A DNA stretch of 64,000 nt, from assembly GCA_023301685.1 (NCBI GenBank), contig JALZUG010000010.1:1-64000 (forward strand), given 5' to 3'. Below are positions 36,541 to 46,288 of the stretch, in pieces. Each line of letters starts with the position of its first letter. The stretch's first letter is position 1. This DNA is from Rickettsiaceae bacterium. GTDB lineage: Bacteria; Pseudomonadota; Alphaproteobacteria; Rickettsiales; Rickettsiaceae. The notes beneath the pieces were generated by a model. It was given only the letters and a program-made list of their open reading frames with translations, was not told the DNA's origin and did not search any database. The translations under genes were made by a program, and so were the position numbers.

Positions 36541-37089
36541 ATGGAAATAGAATTTGAGCACGAATCGGGTGTATTTAGTCTTAAGCAGGTGGATTATGAA
36601 GATCTAGGCTTTTTAATGGATCTAAGAAATCATCCAGAAACAAGAAAATTTCTTGGTAATGGCAAGAAAGTTTCTATGGATAACCAAAAAAAATGGTTTA
36701 GTAAATTACAAACTGTTGATGATAAACAGTACTTTATTTTTCAATTTAAAAAATTACATAGTGATAAAATTGAAAAAATTGGTATGATAAGGATTCATGA
36801 TATAGACCATACCAATAAAAACATGGGAGTTGGTGGTGATATATGCCCCTCATATCGAGGAAAAGGGTGCGGCAAGATAATGTATGACCTAATATTTCAA
36901 TTGGGCTTCGAAAAAATGAAAATGCATAGACTTTGGTTGTCCGTAATTGAGTTTAACACAGTAGCTAGAAATTTATATAAAAAGAAAGGTTTTGTGGAAA
37001 CTGGTGTACAAAGAGAAGCTATTTTTCAAAATGGCAAGTACTATAATTATATATATATGGATATACTTGCGAGAGAATATTTAAAGTAA
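36541..37089 (+). CDS. GNAT-family N-acetyltransferase (PseH/RimJ-like)
   Basis: This 182-residue protein has the GNAT core: FLMDLRNHPETRKFLGNGKK (about 22-41), a central strand, the acetyl-CoA loop CPSYRGKGCGKIMYDLIF (about 102-119), and ARNLYKKKGFVETGVQREA (about 141-159). The N-terminal pattern, where Asn/Arg-His-Pro precedes a short helix, is that of PseH and other sugar acetyltransferases. Directly before a sugar aminotransferase gene, it may acetylate the amino group that enzyme installs. Confidence 0.8.
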   Translation: MEIEFEHESGVFSLKQVDYEDLGFLMDLRNHPETRKFLGNGKKVSMDNQKKWFSKLQTVDDKQYFIFQFKKLHSDKIEKIGMIRIHDIDHTNKNMGVGGDICPSYRGKGCGKIMYDLIFQLGFEKMKMHRLWLSVIEFNTVARNLYKKKGFVETGVQREAIFQNGKYYNYIYMDILAREYLK

Positions 37090-37107
37090 CTATTATAAAA
37101 TAATAAA

Positions 37108-38229
37108 ATGACAGAAAAGAGAAACATTCCTTTATTTAAAGTATTTATGGCTGATACAGTTGCTGATGAGCTTAAAAAAGTTCTATATAGTGGCTTTATT
37201 GGGGAAGGCCCTAAGGTTGTTGAGTTTGAAAGTAAAATTTCAAACTATGTAGGACATAATAAAGTTCTAACTTTAAATAGTGGAACTGCTGGATTGCAGT
37301 TAGCGTACCACATGGCTATTGACCATGCTCCAAATGCAGAAATTATTTCTACCCCTATCACTTGTACTGCAACAAATACTCCGATCATTACAAATAATGC
37401 TAAAATAGTGTGGGCTGATGTTGATCCAATGTCTGGAAGCATTGATCCTGATGATATTGAAAGAAAAATAACTAAAAATACGAAAGCTATTGTTATGGTT
37501 CATTGGGGTGGAAATCCTTGCGATATTGAAAGAATAAATCAGATAGCTAGTGCACATGGTATTAAAGTAATAGAAGATGGCGCCCATTCAATGGGGACAG
37601 AATATAACGGTAAGCCTGTAGGTAATGAATCAGACTTCGTAATGCACTCTCTGCAAGCTATAAAACACATTACAAGCGTTGATGGTGGTATTTTAATTTG
37701 CAAATCTGAAGAAGACTATAAGCGTGGAAAATTACTCAGATGGTATGGTATTAACAGAGAAACCAATGATGCAAAAGATCTGCGATGTGAAATAGATGTT
37801 GTTGAAGCTGGTTATAAAGCGCATATGAATGATATATGTGCAACTGTTGGTATAGAGAATTTTTCTAATCTAAATTGGATTGTATCGAAGCATAGAGAAA
37901 ACGCTTTATTTTATAATGATGCATTTAAAGATATTGGTTCTATTAATTTAATACCGGAAAATCCAAAAGGTAAATCAGCTTATTGGTTATATACTTTTCA
38001 TGTTAATAATCGTGATGAAGTAATGTCTAAATTAAAAGCAGATGGAATAGGTGCTTCTAAAGTTCATGCGAGAAATGATGTTCATTCAATGTTTAAAGAT
38101 TTTCATGCTGCTGAATTGCCTAATGCTCAAAAGTTTGATGATACTCATTTATGTATTCCAGTTGGATGGTGGGTTACAGAAGATGACAGAGAGTATATAG
38201 CTGAAAAAGTAATAAAATATTCAAAGTAA
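37108..38229 (+). CDS. DegT/DnrJ/EryC1-family sugar aminotransferase
   Basis: This 373-residue PLP protein starts NIPLFKVFMADTVADELKKV. It has TLNSGTAGLQLAYHMAI, a conserved EDGAHSMGTEYNGKPVG (about 155-171), and the PLP-binding Lys in LQAIKHITSVDGG (about 187-199). The family transaminates nucleotide-linked keto-sugars. With RfbA and RfbB present the likely substrate is a dTDP-keto-6-deoxy sugar, giving an amino sugar (Qui4N, Fuc4N or Fuc3N type) that the adjacent GNAT could acetylate. Which position is aminated cannot be told here. Confidence 0.87.
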   Translation: MTEKRNIPLFKVFMADTVADELKKVLYSGFIGEGPKVVEFESKISNYVGHNKVLTLNSGTAGLQLAYHMAIDHAPNAEIISTPITCTATNTPIITNNAKIVWADVDPMSGSIDPDDIERKITKNTKAIVMVHWGGNPCDIERINQIASAHGIKVIEDGAHSMGTEYNGKPVGNESDFVMHSLQAIKHITSVDGGILICKSEEDYKRGKLLRWYGINRETNDAKDLRCEIDVVEAGYKAHMNDICATVGIENFSNLNWIVSKHRENALFYNDAFKDIGSINLIPENPKGKSAYWLYTFHVNNRDEVMSKLKADGIGASKVHARNDVHSMFKDFHAAELPNAQKFDDTHLCIPVGWWVTEDDREYIAEKVIKYSK

Positions 38230-38236
38230 AAACGAA

Positions 38237-39274
38237 ATGTCTACTCAAAAACCTGAATGGACCATTGGTATTGTAAACTATAAAAGTTCTGTATATATCA
38301 AATGGCAGTTAAAGATATTGTTTGAAGCAAACGATCCTAGTTGCTTTAAATTGATTATAGTTGATAATTCTTCTCCACATCAGAAGCAAGAATTAGAAGA
38401 GTTGACCAAGGAATATTCAGCTAAATACCAAAACATTGAAGTAATATACTTGTTACCAAAAGAAGAATCTGCAAGTGGACAGCATGGCGAAGGTTTAAGT
38501 CTTGTTAAAGAAAAAACTACTACAAAGTACCTGTTGGTTCATGATCCTGATTTTTTTTGGGTGCAAAACGGATATTTAAATAGTCTGAAAGATTACTTAG
38601 AACAAAACAAAGCTAATGTAGCGATTGGTGCTCCGTACCCTAATAAAATAGGAATAGGAGATCCTTGGTTTCCATCAGCATACGGATGTGCTTACAAGAC
38701 AGATACTCTTAAAGGAGTTGATTTTTTTGCAGATGTTAGTGAAGAAAAACGAAAGGAGTCATTTAAGAAATATCCAATTTCTGAAGGGTTTGAGTTTTCA
38801 TATGACGTAGGATGGAAAATAAGAGAAAAACTTTCTAATAAAAAGTTTTTTACTTTTTCTCAAAGAGAGGCGCCTGAGCTAAATAAAATAATAGGCACTC
38901 ATTCATTTGAAACATTGACAAGAGAGTATTTCTATAATGATAAAACTATAGGATTTCATCTATTTCGTGGTACTTTTACAGGAACTGTGGAGAATCACAA
39001 AGATCCAAAAAATCAAATAAACAAGGAATGGATTATAGCTAGAAATAAATATGGCTCTTATTTTTATAATTACTCAAGAAATAAAAGTGATATAGTGTTT
39101 ATTATAAAGAAGCAATATTTTATTATCGTAACATTTATTCCACTACTATTAAGAAAGTTTATTTATAAAATTCTTCTTCCTACAATTAAAAAGACTGCAA
39201 TAGGAAGATTTGCCTTAAAAAAACTAAAAGCATTCTTAATAAAAACAAAAATAATCTCACGTCCACATGAGTAA
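38237..39274 (+). CDS. Family 2-like glycosyltransferase
   Basis: The 345-residue protein begins WTIGIVNYKSSVYIKWQLKI, then IIVDNSSPHQKQELEEL (nucleotide site) and LLVHDPDFFWVQNG (about 95-108), where Asp-Pro-Asp stands for the DxD motif. The C-terminal 60 residues are basic with a hydrophobic stretch (IVFIIKKQYFIIVTFIPLLL), a probable membrane contact. It is the last plus-strand gene of the polysaccharide cluster, 7 bases after the aminotransferase. Sugar specificity unknown. Confidence 0.8.
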   Translation: MSTQKPEWTIGIVNYKSSVYIKWQLKILFEANDPSCFKLIIVDNSSPHQKQELEELTKEYSAKYQNIEVIYLLPKEESASGQHGEGLSLVKEKTTTKYLLVHDPDFFWVQNGYLNSLKDYLEQNKANVAIGAPYPNKIGIGDPWFPSAYGCAYKTDTLKGVDFFADVSEEKRKESFKKYPISEGFEFSYDVGWKIREKLSNKKFFTFSQREAPELNKIIGTHSFETLTREYFYNDKTIGFHLFRGTFTGTVENHKDPKNQINKEWIIARNKYGSYFYNYSRNKSDIVFIIKKQYFIIVTFIPLLLRKFIYKILLPTIKKTAIGRFALKKLKAFLIKTKIISRPHE

Positions 39275-39284
39275 GAGCTATCTA

Positions 39285-40334
39285 CTATAGGACAACACTT
39301 CTTGAGCGTATAATCTCAAATTTATTTTTTAGTTTTAAAAAGGGCTTTTCGATCAAATGCCAAGATAAAGTTGCAATAGCAATGGTTGTTAATAAATGTG
39401 TAGCAAACAAAAAATAAGGGTTTGCTATACTAGTTCCTGCAAAGATATTATTAATTTTGAAAATAACATCTACATGGTATAAATAGAGTCCATATGAAAT
39501 TTTTCCCAAATATCTAAGCGCTTTAAAAGATAGGATATAGGAGACTATATTGTTGTTTCGTGTTGCTAGATGTACCATTAAAGTAGAGCACACACCACCT
39601 ATAAAATTTATATAGTGGAGTTTATAATTTACCTTAGTAATATCTAAATTAGAAATTGATAAAAATAGAGTCAATATGATAAATAGTAAGTATTTGCTGT
39701 TTATTGTTTTTAAAAAATTATCAAAATATCCCAAGCCAAGTAAGACTCCAAAATATATAGATTCAAAGTGAGTGATAGGTAAAATATATATCGCATTGTA
39801 ATAAACATTATTGCTAATAAATAAGTATTTTATTAAAGAGAAAAATACAAAAATTGTTATCCCACATATAAATTTCTTTCTAATTTTTATTAGAAAAACT
39901 AGAGTAAAAGGCAAAAAGAAATATACTTGTTCTTCAAAAGAAATGGTCCATATATGTCCTACAGATACGTTTTTAACAACAGCATATATATTTGAGGTAA
40001 ATACCATTAGAGGCTTATCAGGCAGCTCTGAAAAGAATAAATATATAAAATAAATTGGCCAAATTCTTAAAGCTCTTCGTATGAAAAATTTCTTTTTATC
40101 AATATAATTGTATTGAATGAATTCGATATATAGAAGATGAGAAAGTAAAAAAGCACTAAGAGCGAAAAAAATATCAACACCTATCCAACCATATGTATTT
40201 AAATACATATATATAAAGTTATTAAATAGTGGAGTATGATGAATAAATACTAAGAAAAAAGCTAGGAATCTGAGTCCATCTAATGCCGGTACATAAAAAG
40301 TTTTTGATTTAGATAACTTAGAGCTATGTAACAT
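39285..40334 (-). CDS. Acyltransferase-3 family membrane protein (OafA/YrhL-like)
   Basis: This 349-residue protein has about ten membrane helices. It starts with the hallmark PALDGLRFLAFFLVFIHHTP (conserved Arg and His-His), then FIRRALRIWPIYF and TISFEEQVYFFLP. The family O-acylates surface polysaccharides, lipid A sugars or peptidoglycan in the inner membrane. Convergent with the glycosyltransferase at 38237 (10 bases), it probably decorates the same glycan. Start MLHSSK could be shortened; no strong ribosome binding site was found. Confidence 0.88.
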   Translation of the reverse strand: MLHSSKLSKSKTFYVPALDGLRFLAFFLVFIHHTPLFNNFIYMYLNTYGWIGVDIFFALSAFLLSHLLYIEFIQYNYIDKKKFFIRRALRIWPIYFIYLFFSELPDKPLMVFTSNIYAVVKNVSVGHIWTISFEEQVYFFLPFTLVFLIKIRKKFICGITIFVFFSLIKYLFISNNVYYNAIYILPITHFESIYFGVLLGLGYFDNFLKTINSKYLLFIILTLFLSISNLDITKVNYKLHYINFIGGVCSTLMVHLATRNNNIVSYILSFKALRYLGKISYGLYLYHVDVIFKINNIFAGTSIANPYFLFATHLLTTIAIATLSWHLIEKPFLKLKNKFEIIRSRSVVL

Positions 40335-40417
40335 GACCTAACTTTTATAAACACTCTTTCTACATTTTGTATCTATAGAATACTGACACAAAATGTAGAA
40401 AAACAAAACTTAAGAAT

Positions 40418-41335
40418 CTAATTCTTAGCAACAGCGGCTACTTCATCAGCGAAGTTTGATTCTTCTTTTTCGATGCCTTCACCGATTTCTAGTCTTACAA
40501 AATTCTTTAGCTCAACTGAGGTTCCAAGTTCCTTTGCAAGATTAGCAATCACATCTGATATTTTGGTTTTGCCGTCAATAACAAATGCTTGGTCCAGAAG
40601 AACGATCTCTTCTAAGAACTTACGAATTCTACCTTCGATCATTTTTTCAATAATGTTGTCAGGCTTTCCAGAAGCTCTTGATTGCTCTGTAAAGATATCT
40701 TTTTCTCTTTGGATAATAGATGAGTCAACACCATCTTTATTTAAGCTTTGTGGTTTTGCAGCAGCTACATGCATAGCTAATTGCTTACCAATTTCTATTA
40801 ATTTTGTTTTATCGCCAGTTGATTCAAGTGCAACAATAACAGAAATTTTACCCATATCATCTGCAGAAGCATTGTGAACATATGAAGCAATAACGCCATC
40901 ATTTACTTCTACAGTCTGCATACGACGCAAGTTCAGGTTCTCACCAATAGTAGCTACATTTGCAACTATTTCTTCTTCTACTGTTTTTCCAGAATTAGCT
41001 TTTGCCGATTTCAATGATTCAATATCACTATGATTAACAGCAATTTCTGCTACTTCTTTTACCAAGCCTTGGAATGTTTCGTTTCTAGAAACAAAATCTG
41101 TTTCAGAATTAATTTCGACAACAGCTCCTCTTGTTCCATCAATTGCAACAGCAGTTAGACCTTCTGCTGCAACGCGGCCAGCTTTTTTAGCAGCGGCTGC
41201 TAGTCCTTTTGTTCTTAGCCAATCTACTGCTGCTTCAAAATCTTCATTTGCTTCAACTAGTGCTTTCTTGCAATCCATCATGCCTGCACCAGTTTTTTCT
41301 CTTAATTCCTTAACCATTGATGCCGTTATAGCCAT
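40418..41335 (-). CDS. tsf: Elongation factor Ts
   Basis: EF-Ts recharges EF-Tu with GTP. The 305-residue protein has the N-terminal UBA-like domain [20 protein letters not shown] (8-27), [11 protein letters not shown] (about 79-89), and [11 protein letters not shown] (about 187-197). An AGGAGAT-type site (41341-41347 region) precedes the start. It follows rpsB by 36 bases in the usual rpsB-tsf operon. Confidence 0.96.
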   Translation of the reverse strand: MAITASMVKELREKTGAGMMDCKKALVEANEDFEAAVDWLRTKGLAAAAKKAGRVAAEGLTAVAIDGTRGAVVEINSETDFVSRNETFQGLVKEVAEIAVNHSDIESLKSAKANSGKTVEEEIVANVATIGENLNLRRMQTVEVNDGVIASYVHNASADDMGKISVIVALESTGDKTKLIEIGKQLAMHVAAAKPQSLNKDGVDSSIIQREKDIFTEQSRASGKPDNIIEKMIEGRIRKFLEEIVLLDQAFVIDGKTKISDVIANLAKELGTSVELKNFVRLEIGEGIEKEESNFADEVAAVAKN

Positions 41336-41371
41336 ATCAATCTCCTAAATTTTTTTTATCTTTAATGCAAT

Positions 41372-42295
41372 TTATTTTTTATCAGCAGCTTTTGCTTCTT
41401 TTTTTGGAGCAACTTCTGCTTTTTTTGCTGGCTTTTTTTCTTCTTTAGCTTTTTCTACTTTAGCAGCAGCTTTTTTAGGTGCAGTTTCAGGCTTTGCTTT
41501 TGATACTTTTTCTACTTTCTCAATTTTTTTAACGCCATCAAGACTATCACCATCTACTAATTTTTTAGCAAGACCAGCATCAGCACCAGAATCAGTCATT
41601 GCATCCTGAATACCAGCAAGAGCAGATTCCGCAAATAAGTGACAATACAATCTAATTGATCTGATAGCATCATCGTTACCAGGAATTGGATAATCGATAC
41701 TATCTGGATCAGAATTACTATCAACAACTGCAACAACAGGTATGTTTAGTTTTACAGCTTCAGTAATTGCTAAGTGCTCTTTATTTGTATCAATAACAAC
41801 GATCAAATCTGGTCTGCCACCAATTTTTCTGATACCTGCAAGTGATTTTAGGAGCTTTTCTCTTTTTCTATTTAGATCAAGGACTTCTTTTTTAGTATAT
41901 GTTGCAACCAATTCTTCATCTTCAAGAATTTTTTCAATATTATCAATCTTTTTGATAGATTTTGAAATTGTGCTCCAGTTAGTTAGCATACCACCAAGCC
42001 ATCTATTGTTAACATAGAATTGACCACATTTTTCAGCATATTCTGCTACTAAATCTGTTGCTTGTACTTTACTACTTACAAATAAAACTTTTCCGTTGTT
42101 TTTTACAGTTTCATAGATTTGCTTTAGAGCAATCTGCATTAGAGGAACTGTTTGCTGAAGATCAATAATATGAATATTATCTCTAGTACCATAAATATAT
42201 GGTGCCATTTTTGGGTTCCAGCGTGAAGTTTTATGACCGAAATGAATACCAGCGTCTAGTAAATCACCGACGCTAACTTTAGGTAAGTTAGACAT
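41372..42295 (-). CDS. rpsB: 30S ribosomal protein S2
   Basis: S2 is recruited late to the small subunit. The 307 residues include [35 protein letters not shown] (about 97-111), and a DP-rich central segment [21 protein letters not shown] Lys/Ala-rich tail (about 240-307) longer than in E. coli S2 (241) is typical of several alphaproteobacteria. AGGAGAT lies 6 bases upstream of its ATG. Confidence 0.97.
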   Translation of the reverse strand: MSNLPKVSVGDLLDAGIHFGHKTSRWNPKMAPYIYGTRDNIHIIDLQQTVPLMQIALKQIYETVKNNGKVLFVSSKVQATDLVAEYAEKCGQFYVNNRWLGGMLTNWSTISKSIKKIDNIEKILEDEELVATYTKKEVLDLNRKREKLLKSLAGIRKIGGRPDLIVVIDTNKEHLAITEAVKLNIPVVAVVDSNSDPDSIDYPIPGNDDAIRSIRLYCHLFAESALAGIQDAMTDSGADAGLAKKLVDGDSLDGVKKIEKVEKVSKAKPETAPKKAAAKVEKAKEEKKPAKKAEVAPKKEAKAADKK

Positions 42296-42600
42296 TTAAT
42301 ATCTCCTATAAATTGTTAGTTATACCTCCGCAAGTGCCAAGACTGCTAGAACTTAAGCAGACTAACAAGGCTGTATCTTGCGTGCGAATTTACCATTTCC
42401 CATTTTAAATTATATATACGCATTTTGCAGGATCCAGCTGTGCTCATGTATGTATATACACTGCGCAGCTTCACCTTGAAATACGCATTTCTAATCCAAA
42501 ATGAAAATTGGTATCATTCTTAAATTCCTCTAAGAATGACTGGTTATCATACTGTAAATTTATATTTTTTCAAGATAAATTTGTACATACAACGTCATCA
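42296..42600. other. Gene-free leader between rpsB and iscA, with a stem-loop repeat-like block
   Basis: No gene is seen in these 305 bases. On the minus strand they would hold the rpsB promoter and leader; TATAAT (42409-42414, minus) is a candidate -10 without a clear -35. The block 42417-42490 is bounded by two direct copies of ATACGCATTT and contains a stem AGCTGTGC/GCGCAGCT (42436-42443 / 42463-42470). This GC-richer block looks like a dispersed repeat. Confidence 0.4.
42514..42539 (-). terminator. Hairpin after the isc operon
   Basis: TCATTCTTA (42514-42522) and TAAGAATGA (42531-42539) form a 9-bp stem with an 8-base loop, 62 bases past the iscA stop. On the minus strand a T-rich stretch follows a few bases later. 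Confidence 0.5.
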
Positions 42601-42939
42601 CTAAACATTAAACGAACTACCGCAGCCGCATTTTCCTTTTTCATTTGGGTTGGTGAAGGTGAATCCTGATTTAAATTGTTCGGATACAAAATCCATTTGA
42701 GTTCCAAGTAAATACATCAAGGCTTTTGGATCAATAAGGACTGTTACGCCCTTATCTTGAATGATTTCGTCAAAAGGATTTTTCTCATCCGCATATTCAA
42801 CAAAATATTTTAAGCCAGAGCAACCACCAGATTTAACGCCAACTCGTATACCTATCGATGACTTTTCTCTACCTGCAAGCAAGTTTTTTACTTGGTTAGC
42901 GGCATTATCTGTTAATTGCATTACTTGTTTTTTAGACAT
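42601..42939 (-). CDS. iscA: A-type Fe-S carrier IscA/ErpA
   Basis: This carrier takes Fe-S clusters to target proteins. The 112-residue protein has the three ligand cysteines: GVKSGGCSGLKY (Cys39) and GKCGCGSSF at the end (Cys106, Cys108). It shares one base with the iscU stop. IscA versus ErpA cannot be settled; operon position favours IscA. hscA, hscB and fdx do not follow in the window. Confidence 0.92.
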   Translation of the reverse strand: MSKKQVMQLTDNAANQVKNLLAGREKSSIGIRVGVKSGGCSGLKYFVEYADEKNPFDEIIQDKGVTVLIDPKALMYLLGTQMDFVSEQFKSGFTFTNPNEKGKCGCGSSFNV

Positions 42940-43319
42940 TACTTTTGCTTATTTTTATAATCAGTAACAGCTGCTTTTATTGCATCTTCTGCAAGCATTG
43001 AGCAATGTAGTTTTACTGGCGGTAATGATAGGTGCTGAGCAATTTCAGTATTTTTTATTTCCAAAGCATCATCAACATTTTTACCTTTTACCCACTCACT
43101 AACCAATGAGCTCGATGCAATAGCTGATCCACAACCGAAAGCTTTGAATTTTGCGTCAACAATCATACCATTATCGTCAACTTTAATTTGCAGCTTTAGA
43201 ACATCTCCGCATGCCGGTGCTCCAACAAGACCAGTACCAACGTCTGAATCTTTTTTATCTAGTGCTCCCACGTTGCGTGGATTTTCGTAATGGTCAATTA
43301 CTTCATTACTATATGCCAT
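42939..43319 (-). CDS. iscU: Fe-S cluster scaffold IscU
   Basis: IscU is the platform on which [2Fe-2S] clusters are built from IscS sulfur. The 126-residue protein has all ligand motifs: GAPACGDVLKLQI (Cys37), KAFGCGSAIASSS (Cys63), the HscA-recognition LPPVKLHC and CSMLAEDAIKAA (Cys106). It follows iscS by 34 bases. Confidence 0.96.
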   Translation of the reverse strand: MAYSNEVIDHYENPRNVGALDKKDSDVGTGLVGAPACGDVLKLQIKVDDNGMIVDAKFKAFGCGSAIASSSLVSEWVKGKNVDDALEIKNTEIAQHLSLPPVKLHCSMLAEDAIKAAVTDYKNKQK

Positions 43320-43353
43320 AATACTTCTCCCTTATTTAAATATAATTATAGGA

Positions 43354-44610
43354 CTAATGTGTAGCCCATTCAATTTCATTAATATCAATTCCTTCTTGTA
43401 CCATTTCCCATAATGGACTTAGTTCTCTTAACTTATTTATACGAGAAAGCATCAACTCTGCTGCATATTCAACTTCTTCTTCTGTTGTAAACCTACCAAA
43501 ACCAAATCTGATTGATGTATGTGCTAAGTCATCTCCTACTCCAAGTGCGCGCAATACATAAGATGGTTCAAGTGAGCTTGATGTACAAGCAGAGCCAGAT
43601 GAAACAGCTAAGTCTTTGATTGATAAGATCATTGATTCACCTTCTATATACGCAAAGCTTAAATTTAAATTTCCATGATATCTCTGGTCTTTATCACCAT
43701 TGAGATATATTTCATCAGCACTTGATTGTATTTTACTTAAAAACTTATCAAATAATTTCTTTACATGCACATAATCTTTATCCATTTCCTTTGAAGCAAT
43801 TTCTGCAGCTGCACCAAGACCTACTGATAGCGGCGTTGATAATGTTCCAGATCTAAAACCTCTTTCTTGTCCGCCGCCATTAAATATTGGAGATAAACGA
43901 ACGCGAGGCTTACGCCTAATATACAGAGCGCCTATGCCATTTGGCCCATATATTTTATGTCCAGAAATACTAGCTAAATCTATATTGCATTCATCAACAT
44001 TTACTGGAATTTTACCGAAAGCTTGTGCTATATCTGAATGAAAAAACGCTCCTTTTTCACGACAAATCTGTCCAATTTCTTTTAAAGGCTGAATGACACC
44101 AATTTCATTATTTACAGCCATAACAGATACAAGCATAGTATCTTCGGTTATAGCGTTTTTTAGCACATCTAAATCAACAATCCCATTAGGTTTAACAGGA
44201 AGATAGGTGACTTTAAAACCTTCTTGTTCCAGGTGCCGGCACGTATCTAGAACGCATTTATGCTCTGTTACTACAGTTACTATATGCTTCTTTTTGGAGC
44301 CATAGAATCTTGCAATTCCTTTAAGAGCCATATTATTCGACTCAGTGGCCCCAGAGGTAAAAATAATTTCCTTTGCCGAGGCGCCTATTAAGTTTGCAAC
44401 CTGAGTTCTTGCAAGCTCGCAAGCCTCTTCTGCTTCCCATGCATATGAATGGCTTTTTGAATGAGGATTGCCAAATTTTTCAGTAAAATATGGTAGCATC
44501 GCTTCGACTACTCGAGGATCTGTTTTCGTTGTGGCCTGATTATCCAAATATACTGGAAACTTGCTTCCACCATCAGCTACTTTTTGTCTCAATTTTTCTA
44601 GGTTCGCCAT
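43354..44610 (-). CDS. iscS: Cysteine desulfurase IscS
   Basis: IscS takes sulfur from cysteine for Fe-S assembly and tRNA thiolation. The 418-residue PLP enzyme has [34 protein letters not shown], the PLP Lys in [17 protein letters not shown], and the catalytic Cys loop [20 protein letters not shown]. It begins 5 bases after the paralogue iscS2 and directly precedes iscU, its functional partner. Confidence 0.96.
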   Translation of the reverse strand: MANLEKLRQKVADGGSKFPVYLDNQATTKTDPRVVEAMLPYFTEKFGNPHSKSHSYAWEAEEACELARTQVANLIGASAKEIIFTSGATESNNMALKGIARFYGSKKKHIVTVVTEHKCVLDTCRHLEQEGFKVTYLPVKPNGIVDLDVLKNAITEDTMLVSVMAVNNEIGVIQPLKEIGQICREKGAFFHSDIAQAFGKIPVNVDECNIDLASISGHKIYGPNGIGALYIRRKPRVRLSPIFNGGGQERGFRSGTLSTPLSVGLGAAAEIASKEMDKDYVHVKKLFDKFLSKIQSSADEIYLNGDKDQRYHGNLNLSFAYIEGESMILSIKDLAVSSGSACTSSSLEPSYVLRALGVGDDLAHTSIRFGFGRFTTEEEVEYAAELMLSRINKLRELSPLWEMVQEGIDINEIEWATH

Positions 44611-44615
44611 AATTT

Positions 44616-45728
44616 TTATTTATTAATCTCGTTATATATTGCAATAAATTTATCTATATCGTCTTCTTTTGTATTTGTTCCAACTGAAATTCTAAGCGCA
44701 GAATGCAATTTATCTTCTGCATATCCCATCGCCGACAATACATGTGATGGAGAAGATTTGCCAGAAGAACATGCTGAACCTGAGCTAACTGCTACTCCTT
44801 TTAGGTCTAAGGCAATTAATTGTGTTTCGGCCTTTTTATTTAAATTAAATATCAAACTTGTATTTGGCAGACGCTCAGCATCAGATCCAACGATTTCAAT
44901 TGAATGATCACTCTCTAATAACATTTTTTCAAGTTTGGACTGTAGCATAGCCATATGCGCATACCTCTCACTCAGCTCTTCTTTTGCAAGTTTAGCAGCA
45001 AGCCCTAGTCCAACTACGGCTGGGACGTTTTCAGTTCCAGACCGCAGAGATCGTTCTTGACCTCCACCAATAATTTGTGGTTCTAAATGAATCGACGTCA
45101 GTGCGATTAAGGCAGCTGCACCCATTGGGCCACCAAATTTATGACCAGAAATTGACAAAAAATCTATACCAAGATTCGGTATATTGACATCTATTTTACC
45201 GATAGCTTGAATACAATCACTATGAACTAGAGCTCCGTGATCATGAGCTATTTCGCATATTTTTTTAAGAGGTTGAATAATACCAGTTTCATTATTTGCA
45301 AGCATAACTGATAGTAGTTTTTTAGTGGATTTTGACTCTTTAAATTTTAGAATTAAATCATCTATGTCTAAAATTCCACTTCGATCGACTTTGATTATAG
45401 TGATGTTATTTAAATGCTTACTATATGCATAAATTGACGGATGCTCAGTTGCTGATATAAAAATCTCATGATCTTTGAAATTTGAAATAATTAAATTATT
45501 TGCTTCTGTTCCACTAGAAGTAAAAGTAATTTGATATCTACGACGATCAGATTCAAAACCTAATAGGGTCGCAATAGATTTGCGTGCTCCCTCAAGAAGA
45601 CTCTTCCCTTTTTGTCCGTATGAATGAATTGATGATGGGTTTACTGGCCCATAGTTTGCAAGTTCATTCATCTTATCCCACACTTCAGGGCGAATATTTG
45701 TTGTAGCATTGTGATCTAGATATATCAT
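44616..45728 (-). CDS. Second cysteine desulfurase, NifS/IscS paralogue
   Basis: This 370-residue PLP enzyme has its own full set of motifs: [48 protein letters not shown] with the PLP Lys, and [20 protein letters not shown] with catalytic Cys. It is shorter than the adjacent IscS and differs widely, so it is an old duplication or a separate subfamily, not a recent copy. Rickettsia also carry two desulfurase genes side by side. Its role next to IscS is unclear; tRNA thiolation is possible. Confidence 0.9.
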   Translation of the reverse strand: MIYLDHNATTNIRPEVWDKMNELANYGPVNPSSIHSYGQKGKSLLEGARKSIATLLGFESDRRRYQITFTSSGTEANNLIISNFKDHEIFISATEHPSIYAYSKHLNNITIIKVDRSGILDIDDLILKFKESKSTKKLLSVMLANNETGIIQPLKKICEIAHDHGALVHSDCIQAIGKIDVNIPNLGIDFLSISGHKFGGPMGAAALIALTSIHLEPQIIGGGQERSLRSGTENVPAVVGLGLAAKLAKEELSERYAHMAMLQSKLEKMLLESDHSIEIVGSDAERLPNTSLIFNLNKKAETQLIALDLKGVAVSSGSACSSGKSSPSHVLSAMGYAEDKLHSALRISVGTNTKEDDIDKFIAIYNEINK

Positions 45729-45749
45729 AATTTTACGTATCTCTAATCT

Positions 45750-46175
45750 CTAATTAACAATATTAATTTCACCTGATATCACATCATCTATCGAAATATT
45801 TGCAAAATACTCTCTGATATGACGCCCTAAACCTTTCCATAAATCATGAGTTTTACAATTAACACCATTTTTTCTGCAGTTTTTATCCTTAGAACATCTA
45901 GTCATTTTTAGATTTTCTTCAACTGCATCTACAATATTTTCAATAGAAATTTCTTTTGATGATAAATTTAAATGGTAACCACCACCTGGTCCTTTTACCG
46001 AGCGAACTAGATTGGCTTTCTTTAATTTCAAGAAAATCTGCTCAAGATAGTTTAAAGGAATATTTTGCTTTTCAGAAATATCTGCAAGCCTAATTGGAGT
46101 TTTGCTATCTCTTGCAGCAACTTCAATTACGGCCATAACAGCGTAGCGACTTTTCGTAGTTAGCATCATACTCAT
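45750..46175 (-). CDS. iscR: Rrf2-family Fe-S regulator IscR
   Basis: IscR senses cluster status and represses the isc operon. The 141-residue winged-helix protein has LTTKSRYAVMAVIEVA, NIPLNYLEQIFLKLKKANLV, VKGPGGGYHL, and cluster ligands Cys94, Cys100, Cys107 and His110 (Cys-x5-Cys-x6-Cys). An AGAGG sequence sits 8 bases before the third Met (46169), which is therefore the likelier start. First gene of the isc operon. Confidence 0.93.
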   Translation of the reverse strand: MSMMLTTKSRYAVMAVIEVAARDSKTPIRLADISEKQNIPLNYLEQIFLKLKKANLVRSVKGPGGGYHLNLSSKEISIENIVDAVEENLKMTRCSKDKNCRKNGVNCKTHDLWKGLGRHIREYFANISIDDVISGEINIVN

Positions 46176-46197
46176 ATCCTCTTTATCATCGAAAATG

Positions 46198-46226
46198 AGT
46201 TTAACTTACCCAACAAAAATAGTCAA
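46198..46226 (-). promoter_or_regulatory. Promoter of the isc operon
   Basis: On the minus strand TTGACT (46221-46226), a 17-base spacer and TAAACT (46198-46203) form a sigma-70 promoter shortly upstream of iscR. The -10 is identical to that of the SRPBCC-marR promoter. I saw no convincing IscR site over it. Confidence 0.55.
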
Positions 46227-46288
46227 GTATTTGAAACGGAAAAACAGTAACGGTTTCATAGGCAAAGTTTTTTAGCTATTTTAATCAT

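Noticed and set aside
40473-40877. 134-residue plus-strand frame inside tsf
   Set aside because: Mirror frame of EF-Ts; the sense frame has all family motifs.
42300-42420. Possible tRNA in the rpsB leader
   Set aside because: No cloverleaf with acceptor stem, TTC-arm and anticodon arm could be drawn.
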